A stretch of 64,000 bases of DNA from Pandoraea norimbergensis (GCF_001465545.3 NZ_CP013480.3:1302001-1366000); one strand, 5' to 3'. Positions 9,769 through 19,464 are shown, counted from the first letter of the stretch. The notes: generated by a model from the letters alone, not told the origin. Translations and numbers: made by a program.

Positions 9769-10962
9769 ATGAATCCTGCCTCCGCTGCGCCCATCCTTCC
9801 CGGTCAATGGCTGGGTATGCTGGGCGGCGGCCAACTCGGCCGCATGTTCTGTTTCGCCGCCCAATCGATGGGTTACAAGGTCTGCGTTCTCGACCCGGAC
9901 CCGCGCTGCCCGGCGGGTGCCGTGGCCGACCGTCTGATCGTGGCCGATTATCGCGACGAAACCGCACTCGCCGAACTGGCAGCGTTGTGTCCGGCCGTGT
10001 CGACCGAGTTCGAGAACGTGCCGGCGCAGTCGCTCGACTTCCTCGCGCAAAGCACCACGGTGAGCCCGGCGGGCCGCTGCGTTGCGATTGCGCAGGATCG
10101 CGTGGCGGAGAAGCGATTCATTGAAAGCTGCGGCGTGCCGGTGGCACCCCATCTGGTGATCGAGTCGACCGACGCGCTGCACGCCATTGGTGATGCAGCG
10201 ATCGAGACCGTGCTGCCGGGCATTCTGAAAACCGCCCGCATGGGCTACGACGGCAAGGGGCAGGTGCGCGTCAATACGCCCGCTGAAGCGCGTGCTGCGT
10301 ATGCCGAAATGGGCGGCGTGGCGTGCGTGCTGGAAAAGCGTCTTGCGCTGGCCTATGAAGTGTCGGTGCTGAGCGCGCGTGGCGCCGACGGCACCGTCGC
10401 GACGTACCCGCTTGCGCAGAACGTCCATATCGACGGCATTCTGGCCACCACCACCGTCCCGGCCCCCGATGCGGCCCCGGCGCTCGCCGATGCTGCGCGG
10501 GCGGCAGCGGCTGCCATTGCGTCGCAAATGGACTACGTGGGCGTGCTGTGCGTCGAGTTCTTCATCCTCAAGGATGGCTCGCTGATCGCCAACGAAATGG
10601 CACCGCGTCCGCACAACAGCGGTCACTACACGATCGACGCATGCGCCGCGAGTCAGTTCGAGCAGCAGGTGCGCGCCATGGCCGGCCTGCCGCTGGGTGA
10701 GACGCGTCAGCATTCGCCCGCCGTGATGCTCAACCTGCTGGGCGACGTGTGGTTCGAGGGCGATGCTAAGGACCAACCCCGCGCACCGGCGTGGGACGAC
10801 GTCGTGGCACTGCCGTCGGCGCGTCTGCATCTGTATGGCAAGGAAGAAGCGCGCGTGGGCCGCAAGATGGGCCACATCACGTTTGCTGGCGCCACGCTCG
10901 ACGAGGCACGTGATGCGTGCGTCGCCGCAGCGACCAGCCTCAATATCGCGCTGGAAGACTGA
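9769..10962 (+). CDS. purK: 5-(carboxyamino)imidazole ribonucleotide synthase
   Basis: This ATP-grasp enzyme makes N5-CAIR from AIR, bicarbonate and ATP. The 397-residue protein begins with a Rossmann-like [12 protein letters not shown], has the ATP-grasp segments [14 protein letters not shown] and [10 protein letters not shown], and the late [18 protein letters not shown] motif diagnostic of PurK. It sits between purE and tsaC; the stop is three bases before the next ATG. Confidence 0.97.
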   Translation: MNPASAAPILPGQWLGMLGGGQLGRMFCFAAQSMGYKVCVLDPDPRCPAGAVADRLIVADYRDETALAELAALCPAVSTEFENVPAQSLDFLAQSTTVSPAGRCVAIAQDRVAEKRFIESCGVPVAPHLVIESTDALHAIGDAAIETVLPGILKTARMGYDGKGQVRVNTPAEARAAYAEMGGVACVLEKRLALAYEVSVLSARGADGTVATYPLAQNVHIDGILATTTVPAPDAAPALADAARAAAAAIASQMDYVGVLCVEFFILKDGSLIANEMAPRPHNSGHYTIDACAASQFEQQVRAMAGLPLGETRQHSPAVMLNLLGDVWFEGDAKDQPRAPAWDDVVALPSARLHLYGKEEARVGRKMGHITFAGATLDEARDACVAAATSLNIALED

Positions 10963-10965
10963 GCG

Positions 10966-12063
10966 ATGACGTCGTCGCAGGCCCCTCGCATCGTCATGCC
11001 GTCTGCTGAAGCGATCACGCAAGCCGCCGGGCAACTGGCCGCGGGCGAACTGGTCGCGTTCCCGACCGAGACCGTCTACGGCCTCGGGGGTGACGCCGAG
11101 AACCCGCAGGCCGTCGCGGCCATCTATGCGGCCAAGGGCCGGCCGGCGAATCATCCGGTCATCGTGCATTTCTCGCCCGAGGGCGACCCCGGTTACTGGA
11201 GCGACGACGTGACGCCTGCCGCGCGCAAGCTCATGGACGCCTTCTGGCCGGGCCCTCTCACGCTGATCGTCAAACGTGCGCCGCATATTCCGGCGGCCGT
11301 GTCGGGCGGTCAGGATTCCGTCGGACTGCGTGTGCCGTCGCATCCCGTTGCGCAGGCGCTGTTGCGCGAGTTCGCTCGCGTGAAAGGCGGCGCCAGCGGG
11401 CAGGGCGGTGTGGCCGGGCCGTCGGCCAATCGATTCGGTCAGGTGAGCCCGACCGCCGCACAACACGTGCGCGACGAGTTCGCCGGTCTGCCGGGCGTGA
11501 CGGTGCATGTGCTCGACGGCGGCGAAGCGGCCGTGGGCATCGAATCGACCATCGTGGATTTGTCGCGGGGTTTTCCGGCGCTGCTGCGCCCGGGGCACAT
11601 CACGCCGGAACAGATCGCCGAAGTGCTGGGCGAGATGCCGCGTTTGCCGGGGCAGGATGCCAACGCGCCGCGTGCTTCCGGCACGCTCAAGGCGCATTAC
11701 GCACCGCGCACGCCGCTTTATCTCTGTGACACGGCACAGTTCGCACCTGCGCTGGCCGTGCATCCGAAAGGCGAGCGCGTGGCCGTGGTGGCCTTCGCTG
11801 GCACGCTGGCGGCGCTGCCGTCATTGTCGGACGTGTCGGATGTGTCGGGTGCCGACGCATTGGTGGCATTAGGCGACGACGTAGTGAAGTTCACGTTGCC
11901 GCCCACCCCTGACGCGCTGGCGACCGATCTCTACGCGCTGCTGCGCCGTCTGGATCGTGCGAATGTCACGCGTATCCTCTTCGAGCGCTTACCGGACACG
12001 CCCGCCTGGGCTGCCGTCAACGACCGCCTCGGCCGCGCTGCGGCGGCTTTCGAGCAAGCCTGA
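10966..12063 (+). CDS. tsaC: Sua5-type L-threonylcarbamoyladenylate synthase
   Basis: This enzyme makes threonylcarbamoyl-AMP from threonine, bicarbonate and ATP for the t6A37 modification of ANN-decoding tRNAs. The YrdC domain is visible in VAFPTETVYGLGGDA, AAKGRPANHP and GPSANRFGQVSPT. At 365 residues it is the long Sua5 form with an extra C-terminal domain after a linker near ASGTLKAHYAPRTP. It begins three bases after purK, so it is cotranscribed. Its last 75 bases overlap the 3' end of the convergent sterol-desaturase gene. Confidence 0.93.
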   Translation: MTSSQAPRIVMPSAEAITQAAGQLAAGELVAFPTETVYGLGGDAENPQAVAAIYAAKGRPANHPVIVHFSPEGDPGYWSDDVTPAARKLMDAFWPGPLTLIVKRAPHIPAAVSGGQDSVGLRVPSHPVAQALLREFARVKGGASGQGGVAGPSANRFGQVSPTAAQHVRDEFAGLPGVTVHVLDGGEAAVGIESTIVDLSRGFPALLRPGHITPEQIAEVLGEMPRLPGQDANAPRASGTLKAHYAPRTPLYLCDTAQFAPALAVHPKGERVAVVAFAGTLAALPSLSDVSDVSGADALVALGDDVVKFTLPPTPDALATDLYALLRRLDRANVTRILFERLPDTPAWAAVNDRLGRAAAAFEQA

Positions 12064-12885
12064 CGACCACTCCGGTGGCCCGAACAGGGCCATCCACTTG
12101 TTGCGCCAGCCGGGCAGCGTGATCGCATCGCGCGCCATCGACCCCCACTCGTGAAACGTCAGCGTGATCGGGTTGTGCGTGTGAATCTGATTCACGATGC
12201 CGTACTCGCACGGCTCCGCGTCGCTTTCTTCCACATACGAGCCGAACAGGCGATCCCAAATCACCAGCACGCCCGCGTAATTGCGGTCGATGTAACGCGG
12301 GTTGCGTGCATGGTGCGCGCGGTGAATCGATGGGGTATTCAGCACGTACTCCAGCCAGCCGAGTTTCGGAATGGCTTGTGTGTGTACGAAGAACTGAAAC
12401 GCGAGATTGAGCAGCACCACGCCGACGATCTGAATCGGGGTGAAGCCGATCAGCGCCATCGGCGTCCAGAACAGCCACATGCCTGCGACGGGATACATCA
12501 GGCTCTGGCGGAACGCTGTCGACAGATTGAGCCGCTCCGACGAGTGATGCACGACGTGCGCGGCCCATAGCCAGCGAATGCGATGGCTGGCGCGATGGAA
12601 TACGTAGTAGAGAAAATCCTGCACGACGAACAGCAGCAGGAAACCGACCCAGCCCGCCGGCATCGTGTAGATGCGGTGGTGGTCGTAGAGCCACGCGTAG
12701 AACGGCACGATGAGCAGCCAGGCGAGCTTGTCGGCGCCCTGATGCATGAGCGCGAGCGTGGCGTTGCTCACGGTGTCCTTCAGGCTGTACATGCCGGGGC
12801 GGCGTCGTCGCCAGTACCACGCTTCGATACCGATACACAGCACGAACACGGGCGCCAGCGCCAGCAGAATCAACTCGACGTTCAT
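11989..12885 (-). CDS. Sterol desaturase / fatty acid hydroxylase family membrane protein
   Basis: This 298-residue integral membrane protein carries the histidine boxes of the di-iron hydroxylase family: HRASH, HVVHHS and HRAHHARN, spaced as expected. Several hydrophobic segments precede and separate them. Family members hydroxylate or desaturate lipids; the substrate here is unknown. I chose the ATG at 12885, with AGGAG about ten bases upstream, over the GTG at 12903. The C-terminal 25 codons overlap tsaC on the other strand. Confidence 0.88.
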   Translation of the reverse strand: MNVELILLALAPVFVLCIGIEAWYWRRRRPGMYSLKDTVSNATLALMHQGADKLAWLLIVPFYAWLYDHHRIYTMPAGWVGFLLLFVVQDFLYYVFHRASHRIRWLWAAHVVHHSSERLNLSTAFRQSLMYPVAGMWLFWTPMALIGFTPIQIVGVVLLNLAFQFFVHTQAIPKLGWLEYVLNTPSIHRAHHARNPRYIDRNYAGVLVIWDRLFGSYVEESDAEPCEYGIVNQIHTHNPITLTFHEWGSMARDAITLPGWRNKWMALFGPPEWSSGLLESRRSAAEAVVDGSPGGRVR

Positions 12886-13051
12886 GACCTCGCGTCTCCT
12901 CACGATTGGGTCATCTGACCGGCGTCTTTCCGTCTGAGCGGAAATGACGCCGATGAAGCGTCTATTCTGAGGCCAATGTCACGCCTTGGCGCAGCGGCTA
13001 GAGTGAATCCTCGAAAGCCGCTTTTGCGCTCGATGAGTGTTTAGGGCGCGC

Positions 13052-14683
13052 TCAGGGCGCATTCTCGTACACCCACGAAATCAGCGCATCGTTGAAGGCG
13101 CGCGTGTTGTTGGCCTTGGCGTCGTTCACGAGGGACACCACCACGTAGATATCGCCGTTGCGCGTGCCGACGTAACCCGCCACAGCGCGCACGTCGTCGA
13201 GCGTACCGGTCTTGATGTGCGCGTTACCCGCCACCGGGCTGCCGGTCAGGCGGTTACGCATGGTGCCGTCCACGCCGACCGTCGGCATCGACTCGACCAG
13301 CACCTGCGCCGTCGGGCTGTTGATCGCGTGCTGCAAGAGCCCGGTCAACTCGGCGGCGCTGATGCGCTCACGTCGCGACAGGCCCGAGCCGTTCTCCACC
13401 ACCAGACCCGGCATCGACAGATCGTGCTTGTCGAGCCAGCGATCAAGGGCTTCGCGCGAGCGCGTGACGCTGGCCGGTGTCTTGCCATCGGGCGGCAGGC
13501 CCAGCGTCAGGAACAACTGACGCGCCATCACGTTGTTGCTGAACTTGTTCATGTCGTGCACGACTTCGGCGAGCGTCTGGCCACGATGCGTGACGAGCAG
13601 TTTCGCCCCCGGGGGAACCACACCCGTGCGTACGTTGCCGTTGAACTGCCCGCCAGACGCTTGCCACAGTGCCCGGAAACCGCCGAGGAAGAAGCGGTCG
13701 CGATCGGGGGCGGCAACATTCCAGTCCTTGTCTTCGCAGGCAGTCGGGTACGTGCCCGAGAAGCGTGCGACGTACGTGCCGTCGGCGCCTTGATTGAGCG
13801 TCGGATGAATGCGGGTGAGCCAATCGCCGCAGTTGCCGGCATCTGTCGACGACAACTCGTTGGACACTTGCAGATTCGCCAGCGGCGGCAACACGTTCAC
13901 ATTGACGGTGCCGTTCGGGTTGCCCGAGAAGCTGAACGAGACAGCCTTGAACGAATACAGCAGTGCGTCGGGCGCGACGTTGTACGGACGATCGCCCCCG
14001 CCGTCGATCGCTTCGATCGCGCCGATGTCCGAGCTATAAGCGGAACGGTCGAGCACGATGTCGCCGTTAATGTTGGTGACACCAGCGTTGTGCAACTCGG
14101 CGACGAACTTCTCCATTTCCTCGGGCACGAGTTTCGGATCGCCGGTGCCCTTGAAATACAGATTGCCGTTGAGTGTGCGGCCATCGAACTGACCGTCGGT
14201 GAATGCCTGCGTGCGCCAGCGATAGTCGGGCCCGAGCGTGTCGAGTGCGGCAATCGTCGTCACGAGCTTCATCGTCGACGCGGGATTGCGCGGCACCTTC
14301 GCGTTCATCGAGATGAGCGGTGCGGCGAGACGGCCCCGCGTTTGCAGCGGATTGTCGACTTTCGACACGATCACGCTCACGTGGCCCGCAGGCACCTTGC
14401 TGGCAGCGAGCAAACGAGCCAGCGGCGCGGGCAGCGGCGTGGCGCTCGGGGCGGCCGCCGGCACCTTCGGCATCTTGTGCTTGGCAGGTTTGGCTTGCGC
14501 GGGCGCGCTCATCGCGACGGCGACGGCAAACGCGGCACAACCTGCGGCACGCGCGAACGTGAGCGACGACGCGCGTGTGATCGTGTGCGAGGACGTGCCG
14601 CACGGTGCATGCGCAGACAATGACGGGATGGAAAGGGAGCGAGCGGACAAGATCGTGTGGCGGGAGCGGCGGAAGACGCGCAT
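13052..14683 (-). CDS. dacB: PBP4-type D-alanyl-D-alanine carboxypeptidase/endopeptidase
   Basis: This periplasmic peptidase cleaves D-Ala-D-Ala and peptide cross-links of peptidoglycan. The 543-residue protein has the three serine-penicillin-binding motifs: STMK in NPASTMKLVTT, SNN in NKFSNNVMAR, and KTG in HIKTGTLDD. The large insert between the first two motifs is typical of the class C, PBP4/DacB type. A long N-terminal extension rich in Ser and Arg precedes the hydrophobic CAAFAVAVAMSAPAQA signal core, so the true start may be downstream of 14683. Confidence 0.93.
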   Translation of the reverse strand: MRVFRRSRHTILSARSLSIPSLSAHAPCGTSSHTITRASSLTFARAAGCAAFAVAVAMSAPAQAKPAKHKMPKVPAAAPSATPLPAPLARLLAASKVPAGHVSVIVSKVDNPLQTRGRLAAPLISMNAKVPRNPASTMKLVTTIAALDTLGPDYRWRTQAFTDGQFDGRTLNGNLYFKGTGDPKLVPEEMEKFVAELHNAGVTNINGDIVLDRSAYSSDIGAIEAIDGGGDRPYNVAPDALLYSFKAVSFSFSGNPNGTVNVNVLPPLANLQVSNELSSTDAGNCGDWLTRIHPTLNQGADGTYVARFSGTYPTACEDKDWNVAAPDRDRFFLGGFRALWQASGGQFNGNVRTGVVPPGAKLLVTHRGQTLAEVVHDMNKFSNNVMARQLFLTLGLPPDGKTPASVTRSREALDRWLDKHDLSMPGLVVENGSGLSRRERISAAELTGLLQHAINSPTAQVLVESMPTVGVDGTMRNRLTGSPVAGNAHIKTGTLDDVRAVAGYVGTRNGDIYVVVSLVNDAKANNTRAFNDALISWVYENAP

Positions 14684-14988
14684 GGCGGGCGGTGTTCTCC
14701 AGTGTTACGCGCAGCGAAACCGGACGGGCACCTTGGCAGGTGCGGGGGCGTGCGGTTGGCGGCGGGCGAAGCGGTCGTGTGTTCGGCGTGCGGTGGCGAG
14801 CGTCTGACGCGCACCGCACAATGTCCGCCATTGTAAGTCGGGCATGCAACGAACTGTCGCTACAATGGGTCGAAAATCGACGGAATGTCACTCAGAGGCA
14901 ACATCGCCGATGGCGCGGGTGACGTCGCAATTGCGCAGCACAACGCGGACCACCGCGTGACAATGTCGCGCCGTTGGGGGCCAAATAC
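14684..14988. other. Divergent intergenic region between dacB and qseB-like gene
   Basis: These 305 bases separate divergent genes and should hold both promoters. I see no gene and no clear sigma-70 pair. No CTTAA-N6-CTTAA box like the one before htrA is present, so autoregulation of the two-component system through that motif is not evident. Confidence 0.4.
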
Positions 14989-15729
14989 ATGCGAATTTTA
15001 TTGGTAGAAGACGACGCGATGATCGCTGCGGCAGTGACGAAAGGCCTGCGGCAGGACGGCTGGACGGTCGATCACGTGGACGACGGCCAGCGCGCGCTCG
15101 ATGCCTTGTCGCTCGAGACGTACGATGCGTTGCTGCTCGACCTCGGGCTGCCGCGTCGCGACGGTATCGACGTGTTACGTACGTTACGAGCACGGGGTCA
15201 AACGCTGCCGGTCATCATCGCGACTGCACGCGATGCGGTGGCCGATCGCGTCAAGGGGCTCGACGCCGGTGCCGACGACTACCTCGTCAAACCTTTCGAT
15301 CTGGATGAACTGGCGGCGCGTTTGCGGGCGCTGGTACGGCGACAAGCCGGGCGCAGCGAACCGTTGCTGCGGCACGGCGGCATCGTGCTCGATCCTGCTA
15401 CGCGGCAAGTGAGTTGCGATGGCGCACCGGTGACGTTGTCCGCGCGCGAATATGCGGTGCTCGAAGCGTTGCTCAACCGGCCCGGCGCGGTGCTGTCCAA
15501 ATCGCAACTCGAAGAGCGCATTTACGGCTGGGGCGAGGAAATTGCGAGCAACACCGTCGAGGTGCATATCCACGGGCTGCGCAAGAAGCTCGGTGCCGAT
15601 GCTATCCTTACCGTGCGGGGTGTCGGATACATGATGCCGTCGCCGGGGGCACAGGGCACGCAGGCCGCGTCTGGCGCATCGAGTGCATCGGGCTCTTCAG
15701 GTGGCGCAGTCGCGCCGGAGGTCGAGTGA
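14989..15729 (+). CDS. OmpR-family response regulator, QseB/PmrA-like
   Basis: This is a DNA-binding response regulator of 246 residues. The receiver domain has acidic residues in VEDD (7-9), the phosphoacceptor Asp51 in LLLDLGLP and Lys in LVKPFD. The winged-helix C-terminal domain has LEERIYGWGEE followed by SNTVEVHIHGLRKKLG, the hallmark of the QseB/PmrA/TctD group. The ATG at 14989 is chosen over an upstream in-frame TTG. Its stop overlaps the kinase start. A matching CTTAA-N6-CTTAA site lies upstream of htrA. Confidence 0.9.
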   Translation: MRILLVEDDAMIAAAVTKGLRQDGWTVDHVDDGQRALDALSLETYDALLLDLGLPRRDGIDVLRTLRARGQTLPVIIATARDAVADRVKGLDAGADDYLVKPFDLDELAARLRALVRRQAGRSEPLLRHGGIVLDPATRQVSCDGAPVTLSAREYAVLEALLNRPGAVLSKSQLEERIYGWGEEIASNTVEVHIHGLRKKLGADAILTVRGVGYMMPSPGAQGTQAASGASSASGSSGGAVAPEVE

Positions 15730-17087
15730 TGCGCTCGATCCGTCGCCGTCTGCTCGTCGGCCTGCTGCTTACGCTGGTCGCGGCGCTGTTGCTCGCGGGC
15801 ATCGCCATTTTCCGTCAGGCCCGTACCGAGGCCAACGCGCTGTTCGACTTCCAATTGCAGCAAATGGCGTTGTCGCTGCCTGCCGAGCCGTTTTCCAGCG
15901 TGCCGGGCGACCATAGCGATGCGGGCGGGCTGGTGATCCAGATCTGGAGCCGAAACGGCGTCGAACTGTATTACTCGCATCCACGCACCCCGTTGCCGCC
16001 GCGCGCCGAACTGGGGTTCACAACGGTACAGACGCCTGAAGGCGACTGGCGCGTGTATGCGGCGCTCGTGGGCGACAACGTCGTGCAACTGGCGCAACCG
16101 ATGGTGATTCGCGATTCGCTCGCAGTATCGATGGCGCTGCGCACGCTGTTTCCGCTGGTCATTGCGATGCCGATTCTGGCGCTGCTCGTGTGGATTGTCG
16201 TTGGCCGGGGGCTGCAACCGCTGCGACGGGTGACGCGCGCACTCGATGCCCGCGCGCCGGGGGCGCTTTCCGAGTTGCCTGAGGCCGGGCTGCCGGACGA
16301 GGTGCGCCCGCTCGTGCGTGCGCTCAACAGCTTGCTCGGAAGACTCGACGAAGCGCTTGTACAGCAGAAAGCGTTTGTGGCCGATGCTGCCCATGAGCTG
16401 CGTACGCCACTGGCCGCGTTGCAATTACAGGTGCAGTTGCTGGAGCGCGCGCACACGGACGAGGAGCGCGCTGAAGCGATGCGCGATCTGCGTGATGGCG
16501 TACGTCGCGCGTCGCATCTCGTGGGGCAGTTGCTGACGTTGGCGCGTCAAGAGCCTGACGCCGCACGCGCGGCGAGTGCGTTCACCGAGTTGCCGCTCAC
16601 GCCGTTGCTGCAAGACGTGGTGGCGCATCACGCGGCGCTGGCCGTGGCGCGCGGTATCGATCTGGGACTGGATGCGCCTGATGACATGGCTGCGCGTGCG
16701 CACGTGCATGGCGACGGCCATGCATTGCAGACGCTCTTCGGCAATCTCGTGGATAACGCACTGAAATACACGCCGCAGGGTGGGCGAATCGACGTGCGGC
16801 TCGTGAGCGCTGGCCCGGTGACCGTCGAGGTCGAGGACACCGGCCCGGGCATTGCCCCGGCCGAGCGTGAGCGCGTGTTCGATCGATTCTTCCGGGGCGG
16901 GGACGGCGAGCCGAACCAGTCGGGCGATGTCCGAGCGGAAGGCAGTGGCCTCGGGCTGGCGATCGTGCGCAATATTGCGCAGGCGCATGGCGCGCGAGTC
17001 GAGTTGCTCGATGCACGCGGCGGTCATGGTTTGCGCGTGCGTGTGAGTTTCGACGCTTCGGCATCCAGCGTCCCGCCAGCGCTTTGA
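15729..17087 (+). CDS. Sensor histidine kinase, QseC/PmrB-like
   Basis: This inner-membrane sensor kinase of 452 residues has an N-terminal membrane segment, a periplasmic sensor region of about 130 residues, a second membrane segment near residues 140-160 (LVIAMPILALLVWIVVG) and a HAMP-like linker. The H box is FVADAAHELRTPLAAL, the N box NLVDNALKYTP, and the G boxes DTGPGIAP and GSGLGLAIV. It is coupled to the regulator through a TGATG overlap. The signal is unknown; the QseC/PmrB family senses cations, peptides or small molecules. Confidence 0.92.
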   Translation: MRSIRRRLLVGLLLTLVAALLLAGIAIFRQARTEANALFDFQLQQMALSLPAEPFSSVPGDHSDAGGLVIQIWSRNGVELYYSHPRTPLPPRAELGFTTVQTPEGDWRVYAALVGDNVVQLAQPMVIRDSLAVSMALRTLFPLVIAMPILALLVWIVVGRGLQPLRRVTRALDARAPGALSELPEAGLPDEVRPLVRALNSLLGRLDEALVQQKAFVADAAHELRTPLAALQLQVQLLERAHTDEERAEAMRDLRDGVRRASHLVGQLLTLARQEPDAARAASAFTELPLTPLLQDVVAHHAALAVARGIDLGLDAPDDMAARAHVHGDGHALQTLFGNLVDNALKYTPQGGRIDVRLVSAGPVTVEVEDTGPGIAPAERERVFDRFFRGGDGEPNQSGDVRAEGSGLGLAIVRNIAQAHGARVELLDARGGHGLRVRVSFDASASSVPPAL

Positions 17088-17099
17088 TGTGTCAAAAGT

Positions 17100-17123
17100 G
17101 CGCGGCGCAACATCGCGCCGCGC
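17100..17123. terminator. GC-rich hairpin between convergent kinase and I78 genes
   Basis: A perfect nine-pair stem, GCGCGGCGC (17100-17108) and GCGCCGCGC (17115-17123) with loop AACATC, lies in the 45 bases between two convergent stop codons. It has no T tract but its place suggests a shared bidirectional terminator. Confidence 0.5.
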
Positions 17124-17132
17124 TGCCAGACG

Positions 17133-17567
17133 TCACCCACGCGTCACGTTCGTGACCTTGTCGTTTTCAATGGTGAGCGTACGGCGCTCGGGGCGATGAT
17201 CGCGGGTGAGCGGCATGGCCTTGCCGTCCTGCTCGCCGATGCGCCACGGGCAGCCTTGCAGCATCGACTTGGCTTCGGTCAGCGACTTGCCCACGATGGC
17301 ATTGTCCGACGGTGTTTCCCGCGAGCAGTTGCCTTGGGCCTGCTGCGTGCCCTGCATCCCCTGCGCAGCTTGCATCCCTTGTGTGCCTTGCATCCCCTGT
17401 GCTTGCGTCGAATCGGCAGGGCCTTGTGTGCCCATACCGTTGCCTTGCATGCCACTACCGTTGCCCGGGGCGGCCTGCGCGGAAAATGCCAACGCCATGC
17501 CGAGTACGAAGCCTGCGGTGCCGACAGCGCGCGCGGCGCGAGCCAACGTCGAATCAGTGGTTTGCAT
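17133..17567 (-). CDS. Secreted I78-family peptidase-inhibitor-like protein
   Basis: This 144-residue secreted protein has a signal peptide ending near AFSAQA|AP, a low-complexity region of repeated GMQGTQ/QGMQ units (about residues 35-75), and a C-terminal domain that matches the I78 inhibitor pattern: NAIVGKSLTEAKS, a central PWRI, and TRDHRPERRTLTIENDKV. I78 proteins inhibit serine proteases. The AGGAGG at 17575-17580 sets the ATG at 17567. It lies between the two-component system and the HtrA protease gene, so a role in envelope protease control is plausible inference. Confidence 0.75.
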   Translation of the reverse strand: MQTTDSTLARAARAVGTAGFVLGMALAFSAQAAPGNGSGMQGNGMGTQGPADSTQAQGMQGTQGMQAAQGMQGTQQAQGNCSRETPSDNAIVGKSLTEAKSMLQGCPWRIGEQDGKAMPLTRDHRPERRTLTIENDKVTNVTRG

Positions 17568-17913
17568 CGTGATGCCTCCTGAATACGTGAGTGGGTGAAG
17601 GGTGGAACGTGAAGTCCATGCGGTGCGAAATGGCACCACCTTGCCACCGTAGCCAGCGGGGCACACCGCACGCAAGGCGAACCACGCGAGCCCCGCTATC
17701 AAACGCCTGCAAGCGTTACGCATAGCGATCAGCATTGCGTCGCCCTGCGCTCGATGCGTGACACCCTCATCCGAACGGATATCGCGTCGACGCTCTTTGG
17801 ATTGCCGCCTCTACGATCTCTCGTCGCCACTTTGTCGGGTCTTAAGGTTCTCTTAAGGGAGCCTCTCTACGATCACAGTCATGTCAAACGTGGTCGTCTG
17901 GAAGGAGAGACTC
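17568..17913. other. Divergent region between I78 gene and htrA
   Basis: This 346-base gap holds the promoters of two divergent genes. The frame of the I78 gene stays open upstream to 17735 but has no ribosome-binding site there and reads as arginine-rich sequence, so I treat it as non-coding. The htrA promoter with its QseB-type box lies at 17841-17873. Confidence 0.5.
17841..17857 (+). promoter_or_regulatory. QseB/PmrA-type box upstream of htrA
   Basis: CTTAAG at 17841-17846 is repeated at 17852-17857, an 11-base period. This fits both the QseB consensus CTTAA-N6-CTTAA and the PmrA box. A TACGAT at 17868-17873 is placed as a -10, so the box overlaps the -35 position as activator sites do in this family. 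The QseB-like regulator is encoded 2.1 kb upstream. Confidence 0.72.
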
Positions 17914-19464
17914 ATGCGGACTTCGAAGCTCACTCGTACGTTGGTTGCTGGCGCTGTGCTCGTCGCATTGACGGGCGGCTATGTCGCGGGTCGTCAACAC
18001 TGGCAGGCGCCGCTCGCCTCGGACGTGGTCTCCGACGCCAGCGCGGCGTTGCCGGCCGCTGCCCCGGCAACGGGCGTCGTCAATACGTCGAATACCGCAC
18101 CGCGCATGCTGGTGCCGGACTTCTCGCAACTCGCGGAACAATACGGACCGGCCGTAGTCAACATCAGTGTGACGCACGATGGGAAACCTTCGGCGGGCCG
18201 TGGCGCTTCGACAATGCCGATGCCGCCGGGCATGGATCAGAACGATCCGTTGTTCCAGTTCTTCCGCCACTTCTACGGCGCGCCGGGTAACGACGGCGGC
18301 GATGGTGGTGACGATGGCGGCAGCAGCGCCGACAGCGGACCGACGCGCAGCCTCGGCTCGGGCTTTATCGTGAGCCCGGACGGCTACATCCTGACCAATG
18401 CGCACGTCGTTGACGATGCGAGTCAGGTGACGGTGAAACTGACCGACAAGCGCGAGTACAAGGCGAAGGTGGTGGGCAGCGACAAGGCGAGTGACGTGGC
18501 GTTGCTCAAGATTGCCGCGACCGATCTGCCGACGGTGAAGATTGGCGATCCGTCGAAGTCGAAAGCCGGTGAATGGGTGGTGGCCATTGGCTCGCCCTAC
18601 GGTTTCGACAACACCGTAACGGCAGGCATCGTATCGGCGAAAGCGCGTGCGTTGCCTGACGAGAATTACACGCCGTTCATTCAGACGGATGTGCCGGTCA
18701 ACCCGGGCAATTCGGGCGGACCGCTGTTCAATTTGAACGGTGAGGTCATCGGTATCAACTCGATGATCTACTCGCGTACCGGTGGCTTCCAGGGGCTGTC
18801 GTTCGCGATTCCGATCGACATGGCGATGAAGGTCAAGTCGCAGCTTCAGCAGTACGGCAAGGTGAGTCGCGGGCGCATCGGCGTGACGATTCAGGAAGTG
18901 AATCAATCGCTGGCGAAGTCGTTTGGTCTGCCTAAGCCGACCGGGGCACTCGTGTCGTCGATCGACAAGAACGGCCCTGCGGCGAAGTCCGATCTCAAGG
19001 CGGGCGACGTGATTCTTGCGGTGAACGGCGCGACCATCAACGACTCGGTGCAACTGCCTGAGAAGATCGCCGATATGCGCCCGGGACAGACCGCGACGCT
19101 GACGGTGTGGCGTAACGGCGCGCAGCAAACGGTGTCGGTGAAGGTGGCGGCGCTTAGTGAGAAGAAGGACGTGGCAAGTGCCGACGATTCGGCCACGCAC
19201 GGCCGGTTGGGGCTCGCGGTGCGCGAACTTTCGCCGGACGAAAAGCGTGCGGCGCAGGTGACGAACGGTTTGCTCGTCGCGCGTGCAGGCGGCCCGGCAG
19301 AACAGGCTGGCGTGCAAGCAGGCGACATCATTTTGTCGCTCAACGGCACGCCGGTGACAAGCGCCTCGCAACTGAGCGACAAGCTCAAGAAGGCGGGCAA
19401 TAATGTCGCGTTGCTTGTGCAGCGCGACGGGCAACAGATTTTCATCCCGGTCGATCTCGGCTAA
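17914..19464 (+). CDS. HtrA/DegP-type periplasmic serine endoprotease
   Basis: This 516-residue protein degrades or refolds damaged envelope proteins. An N-terminal hydrophobic segment (LVAGAVLVALTGGYVAG) anchors or exports it. The catalytic triad is His in ILTNAHVVDD, Asp in SDVALLKI and Ser in NPGNSGGPL. A Gly/Asp-rich insert precedes the protease core, as in DegP loops. Two PDZ domains follow, marked by GRIGVTIQEV and GRLGLAVREL. The ATG at 17914 is preceded by GGAAGGAGAG. A QseB-type box upstream suggests control by the nearby two-component system. Confidence 0.93.
   Translation: MRTSKLTRTLVAGAVLVALTGGYVAGRQHWQAPLASDVVSDASAALPAAAPATGVVNTSNTAPRMLVPDFSQLAEQYGPAVVNISVTHDGKPSAGRGASTMPMPPGMDQNDPLFQFFRHFYGAPGNDGGDGGDDGGSSADSGPTRSLGSGFIVSPDGYILTNAHVVDDASQVTVKLTDKREYKAKVVGSDKASDVALLKIAATDLPTVKIGDPSKSKAGEWVVAIGSPYGFDNTVTAGIVSAKARALPDENYTPFIQTDVPVNPGNSGGPLFNLNGEVIGINSMIYSRTGGFQGLSFAIPIDMAMKVKSQLQQYGKVSRGRIGVTIQEVNQSLAKSFGLPKPTGALVSSIDKNGPAAKSDLKAGDVILAVNGATINDSVQLPEKIADMRPGQTATLTVWRNGAQQTVSVKVAALSEKKDVASADDSATHGRLGLAVRELSPDEKRAAQVTNGLLVARAGGPAEQAGVQAGDIILSLNGTPVTSASQLSDKLKKAGNNVALLVQRDGQQIFIPVDLG

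Noticed and set aside
17568..17735. Upstream extension of the I78 gene
   Set aside because: AGGAGG before the ATG at 17567 and a clean signal peptide support the shorter protein.
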